From: Ligula intestinalis
Lineage: Eukaryota; Platyhelminthes; Cestoda; Diphyllobothriidea; Diphyllobothriidae
Assembly: GCA_036362985.1 (NCBI GenBank)
Contig: JAYGXS010000007.1
Span: forward strand, 17,504,123-17,568,122
Direction of reading: 5' to 3'
DNA: 64,000 nt
How positions within the stretch are numbered: the stretch's first letter is position 1; every line of letters starts with the position of its first letter. Below the pieces are notes generated by a model, which worked only from the letters and a program-made list of their open reading frames with translations, ran no database searches and was not told the DNA's origin. Shown here in pieces: positions 33,190 through 44,008 of this stretch. Both the position numbers and the translations under genes were made by a program.

Positions 33190-34212
33190 AGCGGCTGCAC
33201 TTAACGCGAGTATGCCAGTGCTAAGTTGACGGCGCTGTTGAGTAGAAAGAAGGAGAGTACCTCATGCGGTACCAAATGCGGCTATTGCCAGGAGTCCGAC
33301 ACTAAGTTGATTGACAACATACATGTCCTGTGAGGAGCGATACTGCCATTAAACCAAGCTTTTTAATTCTAGACCGGAGCTATTATGGGGTAGTAAAAGG
33401 CAAAACAGTATTCGACAGATTCAGCAAGAACGGCCTCCACTTACCTGAGGGAGGAGGCACTCACCTGGGTTCCCGACAAACTTGACAACGCAATCGTGAC
33501 GCGAGGCGACTAGTGAGTTGGGCTGAGGCTGGTTGTGGGGATGTGTGAGGTGCTGGGTGTGCCGACATCACGGTCAGTGCCGCTGTCGTGAATGCGCATG
33601 TGGCCTAGTAGGCCCATGCGATGAGCGAATGATCGGGGGCAGTGTGGGCAGTGAAGGCGGCGGTCTCGTCTGTGTGTTGGTGCTCCAGGCACTAGTTCAC
33701 CAGTCTCTATGCGATGGATTCGCAAGTGACCGACAATGTCTATGCGTGAGGTGAGTGTGCGATTGTAGTGAGGGCATGTCAGGCCCTCAGAGCTGGTGGT
33801 GGGTTCAGTTGTGCAAGTTTCTGCGGGCGGTGATGTGTCGGAAGGAGTAGAGGAAGTTGTGGGTGAGTTGGAGTCAGTGGACGAGGGCAACGAGGCATCT
33901 CTCGCGTCAATTATTGCCGTTGAGGTGGAGGCTGGAGTAGGGTCTGGTGGAGTGTTTGGTGCAGTAGACGTGGATGTTGTCGGAGGACGGATGCATGGCT
34001 TCCGGAGGCGACCGACCAAACCAATGCGTGCACGGAAGGTGCGTTGACAACGCAGACTCGTTAGAAGGGCTTGGGTAGTGGCAGCGTGCGTCCGTGGGTT
34101 TTGAGGCTTGCATGCCGTCCGTTTTGCCTTGGCTGCGGCGATCCGACTAGCTTTGTGGATTGTGGCGCCTGTTTTTACTGCTCTTCGCCACGCTGTTCGG
34201 TCTGGGGCCAGC
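33190..34212 (-). mobile_element. LINE A copy 4 (A4): 3' fragment fused to module R
   Basis: Minus strand. It contains only the end of the thumb tail, the zinc-finger region and the 3' UTR (33510-33190). Its 5' boundary at about 34212 joins directly to the A-side end of R (34218). The R end is the same as that used by full-length 5' ends of A1, A3 and A5. It is either a 5'-truncated insertion next to R or an internal deletion. Confidence 0.8.
33510..34160 (-). pseudogene. A4 C-terminal zinc-finger region
   Basis: An open frame of 169 codons (34019-33510). It starts in finger 1 (VGRLRKPC), passes a Ser/Thr/Pro-rich linker, then finger 2 CPHYNRTLTSRIDIVGHL (Tyr for Cys) and finger 3 CPHCPRSFAHRMGLLGHMRIH, ending TTSLSPTH. 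The first half of finger 1 lies upstream in another frame. It could encode a short finger protein if transcribed from R, but there is no evidence for that. Confidence 0.75.
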
Positions 34213-34217
34213 TCCCC

Positions 34218-34920
34218 GAATTTGGGAAGTAGGGGGTGGGAGCAGCATTAATTATCCTGGTGGCAGTAGTGGTGAAATTGACTTTGACTCACGTTAAGTT
34301 GTTACGGGTTCTAGTGCTACGGCATCTGACTGGGGGTGGAATTGCTTCTACGATAAAGTGTTATTGATGTTACTGAGGAGGCAAACTCTGCGAGGACTAA
34401 GAGTGCTAGTCATGGCGGTGGGACTTCTATTTGTGTAGGCCTCGCTACGATGAAATAAGGTCACTGTACCAGTAGGAAAATGAAATGGTATATGTATGGT
34501 AGAAGAGACAACACTACAAATATCAGGCAAAGTAGCAGATAACAAATATGAAACAGAAAAGTAGTAAGATAAAATAGATGTGGAATCAGGCATATATACG
34601 CATAAAGAACAATGGGTACAATTTTAAGCCTACAGAATTATCGAGTAGATTACGAAGATAAGGCCACGTTACGAAAGTACTGAAATCCTGAATCTAGTGA
34701 GGTAAGAAATGATCGCCGTAGTGGTAATAATGATGAAGCAACTGTAGATAGCAAGTGTAGCAGAGTGTAAAAAAGTAGGAAAGTACGCAGTAGAGTACAA
34801 ACAGACAATGGTACCGTGTACAGTAAGAAGCATCCTTTCACCAACTACGTCTACCAGGGTGCTTACCGCTGCAACCCGGGGACATACCGGGCGTGGGGAC
34901 ACACACACCGGAGACCCTCA
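34218..34920 (-). repeat. module R, copy 4
   Basis: Minus-orientation R between module B (34921-35440) and the truncated A4, so the order B-R-A is kept although A is only a 3' fragment. Confidence 0.7.
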
Positions 34921-35440
34921 CTTGGTTTAGCCCGCTGATCGAGGCGGGGAGCCGGGGGGTGTCCGCCAGGCAAAGCCTAGCTCCAAGGAGCCACCATTGG
35001 GAGTTGGATGCCAGCCAAGTACGCTAGGCGTAGCCACCACCTACGCGAAGAAGGTGATGCAATCTGCCACGACCTTCACGTTCAACCCCCAGCTGAACAC
35101 CCCATACTCCCCATCCACACACACACGACAGTTCCCCCATCAATTTCGACGATGGGCACCACGTGCTCCAACAAGCCGCAGCATACACAGAGAAAAGCTG
35201 GGCAAGCAACACGAAAGCGACAGCAAGCAGGAGCAACGCAGAGAATTCGTGAGAGAGAAAACAGGAATTCAGGCAGACTCGCACAGAATCTACCCACTCG
35301 CTCGCCACTCCCACCTCCGTTTACGGAGTAAAGACAAAGTCAATAAGACCGGGAATGAGGGAGGGTGAAGATGGCTGGCGCCATAAACGCTCAGCACGCG
35401 CACATTTGACACAGCCACCTCGCTAGGTAACATCTCTTCT
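34921..35440 (-). repeat. module B, copy 4 (partial)
   Basis: Partial minus-orientation B, from the CCGGAGACCCTCACTTGG block to a CCTAGCGAGG-side border at about 35430. It joins a short A thumb fragment of A5 (GDV-T-G codons). Confidence 0.7.
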
Positions 35441-35478
35441 TTCCTCTTTTGCGACGAATGCCTACGGTGACATCGCCA

Positions 35479-35481
<3 letters not shown>

Positions 35482-35513
<32 letters not shown>

Positions 35514-35541
35514 GTAGTATTAGTAGTAGTAGTAGTAGTAG
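35482..35541 (+). repeat. (GTA)n/(TAC)n microsatellite
   Basis: About 20 triplets with a few ATT interruptions. It grows from the TACTAC codons of the A linker and spans the point where about 2 kb of LINE A is missing. It would encode poly-Tyr or poly-Thr on the minus strand. Confidence 0.9.
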
Positions 35542-35549
35542 GCAGCATT

Positions 35550-36640
35550 CGTGGCGTTCGTAGGGCGATCAACATAATCTTTGCGTAGGTGATTCTTCTC
35601 ACCGATAAGAATGCTGATGGCTGCATCGTTTTCATCGAACCAGTCTTGGTGTGGGCGGGGCGCGAGGCCAAGGATCCGTCTGGCAGTGGATTGAACAGCC
35701 TCCTGTAGTCGACACCATCGATTCTCCACGGAGGTGTTCTCTTCTGCGAATGGGAGGTTATCGAGCTGGTGGGTCAACTCATTGCTGAAATGCAAACGTT
35801 TGGCAGGCAAGTTTAACAGATCAGTATTCAACTTACCTGGGGCTCGCTTACCTTGAGATCTCCTGCGTGGTTGAAGACGGATCCACATCCTGGAGATGAT
35901 GAGACGATGATCGGTATCACCATCGGCACCTGGCATTGCCTTTGTCACCAACACGTCCTGCTGGTCGCGTCGCCGCATGAGGACATAATCCAGAAGATGC
36001 CACTGACGAGACCTGGGGTGCATCCAGGTCGCCTTGTGCTGCAGCGGTTGGCTGAAGTAGGTGTTGGTCAGTATGAGACGGGGCACAGCGCAGATGCGAA
36101 GGAGGAGTATGCCATTGTCGTTGAGTCCTCGGAGGCCGTGGGGTTCGACCACTCCTCTCCAGTCGGCGTGGTCTGTGCGGACGCGGGCATTGAAGTCCCC
36201 AAGGACTATCAATTTGTCCGCCTTCGGCACAGACGCAAGGACGGCGTGCAAATCCTCGTAGAACTTGTTCTTTGTCTCATCAGAGCTGGTGATCGGAGGA
36301 GCGTAGACATTAACGATGGTGGCGAATTTTCCGCCCCAGAGAGGCAGGCGGAGACTCATCAGGCGTTCGTTGATATCCTGCGGCGTACAGGGTAGTCGTC
36401 CCACGATGTCCTTCCGGATGGCAAAATCGACGCCGGCCTTACGTCGCTCTGCCGTCGGACGGCCTACATCGAAGAAGGTGTAGCCGGCACCAACCTCTTC
36501 GATGGAACATTAACCGGAGGAGCGGGTTTCATTGAGTGCGGCGATGTCCACCTTGAAGCGCGCCAGCTCCCTGGCGATGAGTGCTGTTCTCATTTCCGGT
36601 CGAATGTTCCTCGTGTTATCTAAAATGGAACGAACATTCC
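35550..36640 (-). pseudogene. A5 APE endonuclease and linker
   Basis: 294 open codons (36404-35520) cover [92 protein letters not shown] and [15 protein letters not shown]. The N-terminal ALNETR-type block and WNVRS lie upstream (36480-36640) in other frames. After the linker the frame runs into the TAC repeat. Confidence 0.8.
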
Positions 36641-37024
36641 AAACGCCGAAGATGATAGAACTTACCTGAGCTCCCTGAGCTGTCACCCTGTGAGTTCTGG
36701 AAGCTGTCCGGCGGGAAGGAAACGGGTTAGAGGGAGGGTGGGAAAGAGAGAAGTTTTAATTTGCGTTTGTAGTGTTTCGACCGCATGTTTGCATTCTGTC
36801 AGCCACGGTCAACTGGCAGATGTCGCGACCCAGTGTGTTAAGTAATTACTTTGTCTAGGCCCATCAACCCTCTCGCGAGGGGCAGCAGCGCTGTTCCACA
36901 AAGGGACTGCCGGTCACTCACAACTGCTGCCGAACTGCACCATGGGCCGCGAGTGTTTTGGTGCCGAACGACCACTTGGCTGTGAGCCTGCCTTCAGCTT
37001 TGCTGAGGACTTTTAGGGGGGGCG

Positions 37025-37770
37025 GGAGGATTTGGGAAGTAGGGGGGAGGAGCAGCAGTAATTATCCTGGTAGCAGTAGCGGTGAAAGGGACTGTGCATT
37101 ACGTAAAATGATAGGCGTTCTAGTGCTACGGCATCTGACTGTGGGTGGAATTGCTGCTACGGTTAGATGTTATTGATGCTACTGAGGAGGCAAATTCTGC
37201 GACGACTAAGATTGCTAGTCATGGCGGTGGGACTACTATTTGGGAAGGTATCGCTACGATGAAATACTGTCACTGTAACAGTATGGTAATGGAATGGTAT
37301 TGGTATGGCAGAAGAGGCAACACTAGAAACATCAGGCAAAGTAGCAGATAACATATATTTAGCAGAAAAGTAATGAGATAAACTAGATGTGGATTCACGC
37401 ATACATAGGCATAAAGAACAATTGACTCATGTTAAGACTAACGGATATCGAGTAGATTACGCAGATAAGGCAACGTTGCGGGAGTACTGAAATGCTGAAT
37501 CTAGTCAGGTAAGCAATGATCGCAGCAGTGGTAATAATGATGAAAGCAACTAGCGATAGCATGTGTGTAAACAAGTGAGGAAAGTAAACAGTAAAGTACA
37601 AACAGACAATGGTACCGTTTATAGTAAGTAGCGTTTTTTCACAAACTATGTCTACTAGGATGCTTACCGCTGCAACCCGGGGACATACCGGACGTGGGGA
37701 CACACACACCGGAGACCCTCACTTGGTTTGGCCCGCTGATCGAGGCGGGGAGCCGGGGGGTGGCCTCCAT
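37025..37770 (-). repeat. module R, copy 5 (upstream of A5)
   Basis: Minus-orientation R, from TTTGGGAAGTAGGGGG at the A5 junction to the CCGGAGACCCTCACTTGG border with a stub of module B (37690-37770). Confidence 0.75.
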
Positions 37771-38330
37771 GCAAAGCCCACGGACCTTAGGCTCTGGTTC
37801 CTTCCCCATCTCACGGAGCAGTTTCCCGTTATGAGTGCCAATACCAAGACCTCCATTCCGAACTCGCATTCTCCTTCGACTGCCAACGGTGCCCCTTCCT
37901 CCTGTCAGCGAACACTAACACGGCATATTGATTTGCCGTCAAAGTTCAACGCAGCCAACCGACCTCCTTCCCACGCAGTTGAGATGACCAATCTCGTACA
38001 AGATGCCGATGCACGCGCAGTCGAGAACTTTCCTCCTACCGCAGACCCAGTTGCCCACGCGGACGCGAGAAGACCTTTCCTTCTCCCAAGCGGCACTGGC
38101 GGCACTACCCAGCCTCTCGCATGCTAGCCACAGAAGCTCATACAGGCCACAACTGTCCCTTCAACCTGGCTCTCGCAAGCCAACCACACGAACACCAGCT
38201 GTTCGAACCCTGCCATTGGTACGTACCTCCTTCCCTATCCTTTACTTACCTACCTTTGTTCCATTTCTTTCATCAATTGACTTCGGTCTTTGAGCGGGAG
38301 CACTTGTAATGGACCTTAACGCCACCGCTG
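37771..38330. other. unassigned sequence
   Basis: An open frame enters from R and continues to 38127 (Pro/Thr/Ala-rich), but it starts inside a repeat and matches nothing I know. I see no domain. Possibly internal sequence of the element to which repeat U belongs. Confidence 0.3.
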
Positions 38331-38559
38331 ACTAATCACGCCAACGCTGCGGTTACCGTGATGGCCGACCCCTGGCCTGTCTATCGCTCAAGGACCAGGG
38401 CCACCTACTGACACACACGGCTGAATCTCGCAAAAGCAACCAATCACAAGCCCGCTCACACATCACCTGAAGTTGGTGGCTGTGGCCGGCGACACTTGGA
38501 ATTCCGGTCGCGCGCGTCGCGGTGGCTGGCGACGCCGCCTGTCCTATGAGCCTCGCGAT

Positions 38560-38720
38560 CATACGCCCTGCAAGACCTATTGGCGACCTTCCCCTTATCC
38601 CTTCTCTAAAGAATACACTGTTCCGTCTACTCTGCCTTCCTAAGACTTCTCCTATCTCCTTAGGAACCAGGGCCTGAATGATCGTAGCTGTTAGGGTTAA
38701 TCGTCTTAGCCTTAAGTCTT
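38560..38720 (+). repeat. dispersed repeat U, copy 2 (LTR-end-like)
   Basis: AATACACTGTTCCGTCTAC, TCTCCTTAGGAACCAGGG and GTTAGGGTTAATCG match the reverse complement of 30906-31090, and more loosely 49640-49760. Confidence 0.5.
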
Positions 38721-38899
38721 ACACTCTCACGCATCTGAGAAGTAAGCCAGGTGTGGCGTCACGCATATAGGCGGCTACGGCCGCGCCAACCCTCTGCGCT
38801 TGATCTCGCCTTTGGGCTCCTTTACTCACTCTTGTAACCGGCCGCCGGTGGATGATGGAAGTTAGAGTGCAAGCCATGTCAAATATCACGTAAACCTAT

Positions 38900-39990
38900 C
38901 TCATGCACAACTTACCATCCCTGCCCCACCTTCTTGTGAAGCATACGGTGTACGCAATGGAAATCAAAGGTCGAACTGTCGTGTATTTGTGTTCGCATGT
39001 TTATGTTTTCTTTGCCTGGCCTGATTGCCGAGGCACTGCTTTCAACCACTATAGACCACGATCGTGGATCTGGTATGTTTATGAGTCGTTTTGCATTAGT
39101 CGATATTCCCCCACTTTCAATTCACGATGGAGGAAGAAAATGACTGCCAGTTGCCGTTCCCAAACATGCTGGTGCGCAGAAAATACACTGGGGAACTCAA
39201 AACAACCGTTTTCGGGAAGGCGACGCGTACCTCATTCTGAGTCACCTCGTAATCATCGCGTCTCGCGCAAACGCAGCTGCGTGCGAACGCTATATCACAG
39301 AGTAAAAACCCAATGCAGCCCACCAGCCGACAATAAGGCTGCGGTCCAGTTTTTGCGGAAACGTCTCACGATGAATGGATATCTTGGTGCATTCTTCGAA
39401 AAATAAAGGCAAGGAGCCAAAATAAGAAAAACAACGGGGCAGTCAGTACTAACACGCTGGCGAGGAATACCTTATATTGCTGGGGTATCCAAAAAATTCG
39501 CTCGTTTTGTCTGCGAAATCGGGAATCGGGTTGCTCAGAGACCGGACGCGACAGTCTACGGGCAACTCATGCAGCCCAACGACCCAATACCCGTTAAACA
39601 AAAATCCAGTGTCATTTGCCAAATCGACTGCCTTTGTTGTCAAGCCAATTATGTTGGTGAAGCAAGCAAACAGGTTCTGACGAGACTGCACGAGCACGGA
39701 CTCACCGTGCGACGGCAGGAGAAGCTTTCCTCGGTAGCCGCACACGCATTCACATCAGGGCACGGTTTCAGCTTCGAACGTGTGAGAATAGAGGGTCATT
39801 CGGACGACCGCAGATTCTATTCAAAGGCAAATAGATCATCCGAATGCCTTTGCCATGGTAGACCTCAAGGTAATTCCCGGCAGAGATAAGCTGAATATGC
39901 AGGGATCTGTACATGTTTTTATTCATTGACAATGGACTCATGTGAGTGTTCGAAACGTCGGACAAATAAACAAGCGGGGCCAGAGAACGC
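38900..39990 (+). mobile_element. second Penelope-like element, 3' part
   Basis: Plus strand. Remains of the RT C-terminal part (39121-39400) are followed by the GIY-YIG domain (39477-39830) and a 3' region with TTCGAAACGTC (39949-39959) and AAATAAAC. This is a different subfamily from 6.7-7.8 kb. Several frame breaks show it is a fossil. Confidence 0.7.
39121..39830 (+). pseudogene. Penelope-like RT tail and GIY-YIG domain
   Basis: FTMEEENDCQLPFPNMLVRR followed by TGELKTTVFGKATRTSF is the end of the Penelope RT. HRVSRKRSCVRTLYHRVKTQC and LRKRLTMNGYLGAFFEK follow in another frame. SVICQIDCLCCQANYVGEAS, RLHEHGLTVRR and VAAHAFTSGHGFSFERVRI form the GIY-YIG-like domain (39600-39800), with the HE and H--GH elements visible. 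The stop at about 39889 is in the 3' region. Confidence 0.75.
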
Positions 39991-40349
39991 TTTTTTGCCT
40001 GCGATTTATATGTATAGATGTTCAAATCTAGAGGATTCCAACACTTGAGACTGGGTATGGTAAGCTGATGACGGCTAAAAAGGCACAAATGGTCATTCCA
40101 ATCTCCTTTTCTTTATCGGATCCATTCCATCCTACCTTCATAATCGCAATGTGACTGATTGTGCGGGCTTAAATTGTGAGCTCAATCAACAAAACGAGAA
40201 TCAGCCGCGAGAATTTATCGAGGCTTGATTTTCTACTGCGGACAATATCAATGGCAACGTTGACCTGAACGACCAATACAGTCCTAACTTGATTTTTCCG
40301 AAGATCGTCTTCTCTTTTTAATTAAATCGCTTGGAATACTTATCCTCTA

Positions 40350-41431
40350 TGATCAACAACATACAGTACGGCCTAGAATTCGTGTAAAAGGCCGACATGT
40401 GCGAGTGATTGATACTCTTTCGATAACTGGCATTGAGTTAGGTTGTAATACTGATTATCATGTAGTGTATTCTGAAGTCATTTCGATCACGATAGGATTC
40501 CAGTTTTTTTAGCGAGCTTCTTTGTGAACAGTAACACAACTTATGTACTTTAAAAAAGTGGCTGCTTAAGTAGTATGTATTTTTATAATTGATTTCGACT
40601 GTCTTTAAATTTTCAAATATATTTTATGGAAAAAATCAACGAAAAACAATATTTTATATACTCGTTTGGCAGAAACTTACGCCTTCGTTCAATTTTATAC
40701 TTTAAGAAAGGGTATCCTTTGGTTTTAAAATAAGTTTATAATTATGAGCTTGTTTAAGATTGTGGGGTTTTCCTTAATAATGCATCGTATCCATCAATTT
40801 ATTAATGTATACAGCATTATCCACATCCATTGCAACATTTTATGAGAACAATGTGACTTCTTCTTCAAACTGTAGGCGAAAGCATACCTTTCCCTAAACA
40901 GGATGTACACAGCGCGCAGTTTCTAAACCTTGAAATAAAGTATAGCAGTCAGTAGGTTTCAAGATTATTCGGCAATTCAGAAACTTTTTGAAAACCAAAA
41001 TATACCCTCTCTTTAAGTATAATATTGAAAGGAGGTGTATTTTAGAAGATGCACTTTTCAGTGGGAATTTTCGAAAATTTAAGGTGTATTTCCCTACCAG
41101 CTGAGTACAATATATAATTTTTTCGTTTGTGTTTTCCATAAAAGATATTCAAACTTATAAAGGTAGTCCAAATCAATAATAAAAGTGCATGCCACTTAAG
41201 TAGTCACTTTTTGCAGTGCATACGTTTTGTTGGCAGTCAGAAAGAAGCTCGCTTAAAAGCCGTCATCCTATCGTGACGGAAATGACTTCAAAATAGCCTA
41301 AATTATAACCAGTGGCACAACTTTAATCAATGCCATTTAGCAAAAGAATATCAACCATTTGCATACGTCGGCATGTTACATGAAATCTAGGCCGTACTCT
41401 ATATTCGGGCTACAAATGCTTATTCTTATCA
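40350..41431. repeat. 1.1-kb foldback repeat (long imperfect inverted repeat)
   Basis: The left arm (about 40360-40760) is the reverse complement of the right arm (about 40985-41425), with roughly 70-75% identity by eye. Anchors: AGTACGGCCTAGA with TCTAGGCCGTACT, GCGAGCTTCTTT with AAAGAAGCTCGC, and ACTTAAGTAGT-type blocks. Each arm carries an ATGGAAAA-start short open frame read outward from the arm. The middle about 220 bases is unique and AT-rich. Could be a foldback DNA transposon or two old inverted copies of one element. Confidence 0.7.
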
Positions 41432-41889
41432 GAGATTTAGGGAAATTTGTACAAAGATAGGCGGCAACCTTTTTAACAATTGGCATTTCTTTATCGCTGT
41501 CAAGACCATGCCGTGCTACCGAAATCTCTTCTTTTCAAACCAACGTTGTTGAATGCAACTGGGATGTCTCTCGCACGCAAATATGGTTGTTGCGTCTTTA
41601 GCGCCATTATATCCGATGTCCATAGTCGTGTCCACAGATTCGGAGTAATACTTATGACCTTCGAAACCAGTGCGCTCGAGCTTTACCTGACAAAGTAGTC
41701 TATGACGTACAGCGAAGAACAAGTGCCACCATCAAAGATATGAGTTTGAAGAGAAGAGCTGACCTCGAGGAAAATCAACAACCGCTATGCCACCCCATGA
41801 ACGAAAGGAATATGGCCACAAGAGTTGTGAACCTTTCGAAAGGGAATCTCACACCAGCTGAAATCAGCTACTTATCTTAGGAATTGGAT
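41432..41889. other. unassigned spacer
   Basis: Nothing recognised. Two overlapping open frames of about 70 codons on opposite strands (41480-41722) show no family resemblance. Confidence 0.4.
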
Positions 41890-41904
41890 TCAATCACACT
41901 GATG

Positions 41905-42488
41905 CTACTCCTTCCAACATTCTAGCAGGCCTAGGATCCATTCTACTAATCTCAGCCCTTTCGGAAGGCCTGCGCGCGGATAAACGCAACTGTGCCACTG
42001 GTATCTTCCGCAAGAAAAGACACCAGCAAACCCTTCCGACCGAAGAAGCCCAAGGACGGAGTCATTAGCGTATATAATGAACAGTATAGGGCCAAGGACA
42101 GAACCTTGGGGGACATCGCTCTCGACTGCAACGTCTGCCGACTGCTGGTCACCAATATGGACAGTTTGGGAGCGGCTAATAAACACATCAGCTCTCGCTA
42201 CACTACTTTTTCCATAATCTTGCAACAGATCCAAGTGAGGCTGATTGGTCTATAACTGTTTGCAGAAACCTTTCTGCCGTCTTTATACAACGGTGTGATC
42301 TGTGCGGATTTCCACTCGACGGGTAAACAGCCTGCGTTAAACGAGGTACTGAAAAGCATAGAAAGCGGTTTGGCTAGCTCCTCAGTAAGTTCTTTCAGTA
42401 ATTTAGGCGGAATGTCATCGGGATCAGATGATTTCGAGTCGTTTAGTACCATTAACTCTTGTAGAATGGTTGCTTCGGCGAAGGCCAC
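41905..42488 (-). pseudogene. B3 reverse transcriptase, deleted
   Basis: SSDPDDIPPKLLKELTEELA and ANSYRPISLTWICCKIMEKVV (to 42198) are followed at once by RSQTVHIGDQQSADVAVE and DVPQGSVLGPILFIIYAND. About 150 codons including motif A are missing. Motif C is reduced to LAED in another frame near 42010. This cannot polymerise. Confidence 0.8.
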
Positions 42489-42572
42489 ATTTTCAATCTT
42501 TGAACCGTCATCTAAGCCATAGTTTGGAGGGATGAATCCAATTTCAATCGTAAAGTTCGATTTGAAAAATTG

Positions 42573-43829
42573 TTAAAGATGCTCAGCATTTGCTTCATCC
42601 TCACTCATTTCTGTTCTGTCGTTTGCCTTCAGGAGGGGAACTGGGTCCCGGTTTCGTGTGGTATTTCTTAAGAAGCCATAAAATAGCTTCGGATTTTTAA
42701 CTGCCCGGTTTAGTAAATCTTTTTCAAAGTCTTTGCGCGCTTGGAAGATAAGTCGCTTCACGAGGTTCCTCTGCGTTTTGTATGCATTTAGGGATACCGG
42801 ATTTCTGTCTGCTCTATACTTTCTAAACAATCTTCCCTTTTTATTTATCTCTTTCTTCAGCGCTTGAGTCAGCCACTTAGGTTTGTTGTTTAGCTTCTTC
42901 CGTGTAATCGGGCAGTGGTTTCTCAGGAGCGTATGCAATAACTCACTGAACCATCCCCAATAATCAGCTATATTGCCGGAAAAAACCAATTCCCAATTTA
43001 TGTTGTTTATTTCGGCCTTCATTTGATCAAAGTTACCACGCCAAATATTCCTTTTAACCTTGGTGGGTTTTTCGGGTACCGAAAATATAGAATAGTCCCA
43101 ATTTAGTACGATGTGATCACTTTTACCTAGAGGAGGTAGAGATTGCACCTCGTCGATGCTGTCCAGCGATTTCGTAAGTGCCAGGTCTAGGCAGTTTGAT
43201 TGCTGCCCCTCACGCACCCTGGTGGGAAATAGAACATGTTGACTGAGAGATGCATTAAGTGTCAGAGCTAGTAAACGCCAGTAGAATGCTTGCTCTGGAC
43301 CTCGTGCGTATGTTGAACCCCAATCGATAAGCGGGGCATTGAAGTCTCCCATAATCAAGACGTCGGGCCGAGCAGCTAATCTCGCTAACTCTTCTAGTAG
43401 ACCAGGGTCAGCCTCGTGATCATGTCTAGGTGGACGGTACACGGTCAGAACTTCCAGGCTGTGTGATTCCGGTACCTTTATAGTAAGCCAGATGGCCTCG
43501 GTGCTGCAATGAAACCGCTATGTTTTTTCCGAGACTAGCACTCCATGTTTGACGTAAGTTATAATTCCTCCTCCTTGGCGCCCTCTTCTATCTCTCCGGA
43601 AAAGATTAAAGCCAGGTAGTGCCACTTCGCGGTCATCCACGTTTTTAGACAGCCAGGTTTCTGTCAGAGAGATAATGTCGGGAGAAAGGTCATATATCTG
43701 CACTTTCAGTTCATCTAACTTGGACAACAGACTCTGTGCGTTGGTGTAGAAGAATTTAAGTGACATATTTTTGGCGAGTTTTGTCTCGGTGGAATTTGAA
43801 CTTCGCTTGACATCGGCTGTGTAAGCCAC
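42573..43829 (-). pseudogene. B3 APE endonuclease and linker
   Basis: FFYTNAQSLLSKLDELKVQI, IISLTETWLSKNVDDREV and LFRRDRRGRQGGGIITYV (43829-43518). Then after a break, TVYRPPRHDHEAD, VLIMGDFNAPLIDWG and LGKSDHIVLNWDYS (43442-43080) give a complete set of APE blocks with SDH intact. The linker NKPKWLTQALKKEINKKGRL and LVKRLIFQARKDFEKDLLNR runs to 42573. Only one stop splits the domain (about 43520). Confidence 0.85.
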
Positions 43830-44008
43830 GCTCAGGCCATTGTTCGAAGCATTATCGGTTGGTTCAAGAACCTCATATTCCTGTGAATAATCTTACCTTT
43901 CGAGATTTCCAGGCTGGTCTCGCCATTTTTTCTTATCGAAAGTATTGCTGCCACAAGTTCCCGACGTTTGAGCCGTTCCGCTAGAGAGTACTCCGGCTGA
44001 AAAAAAAC

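Larger units (their letters stand above)
35441..37020 (-). mobile_element. LINE A copy 5 (A5): 5' half with a triplet-repeat junction
   Basis: Minus strand. 5' UTR (37020-36660), APE and linker are present. At the AAYY codons a (TAC)n tract (35480-35541) replaces all of the RT, after which a short thumb fragment (about 35440-35480) is fused to module B. The 5' end abuts R at about 37020. Confidence 0.8.

Noticed and set aside
40894..41139. 81-codon protein in the foldback element
   Set aside because: The mirrored arm has a similar start but a premature stop, and nothing is recognised in it. Kept only as part of the inverted repeat.
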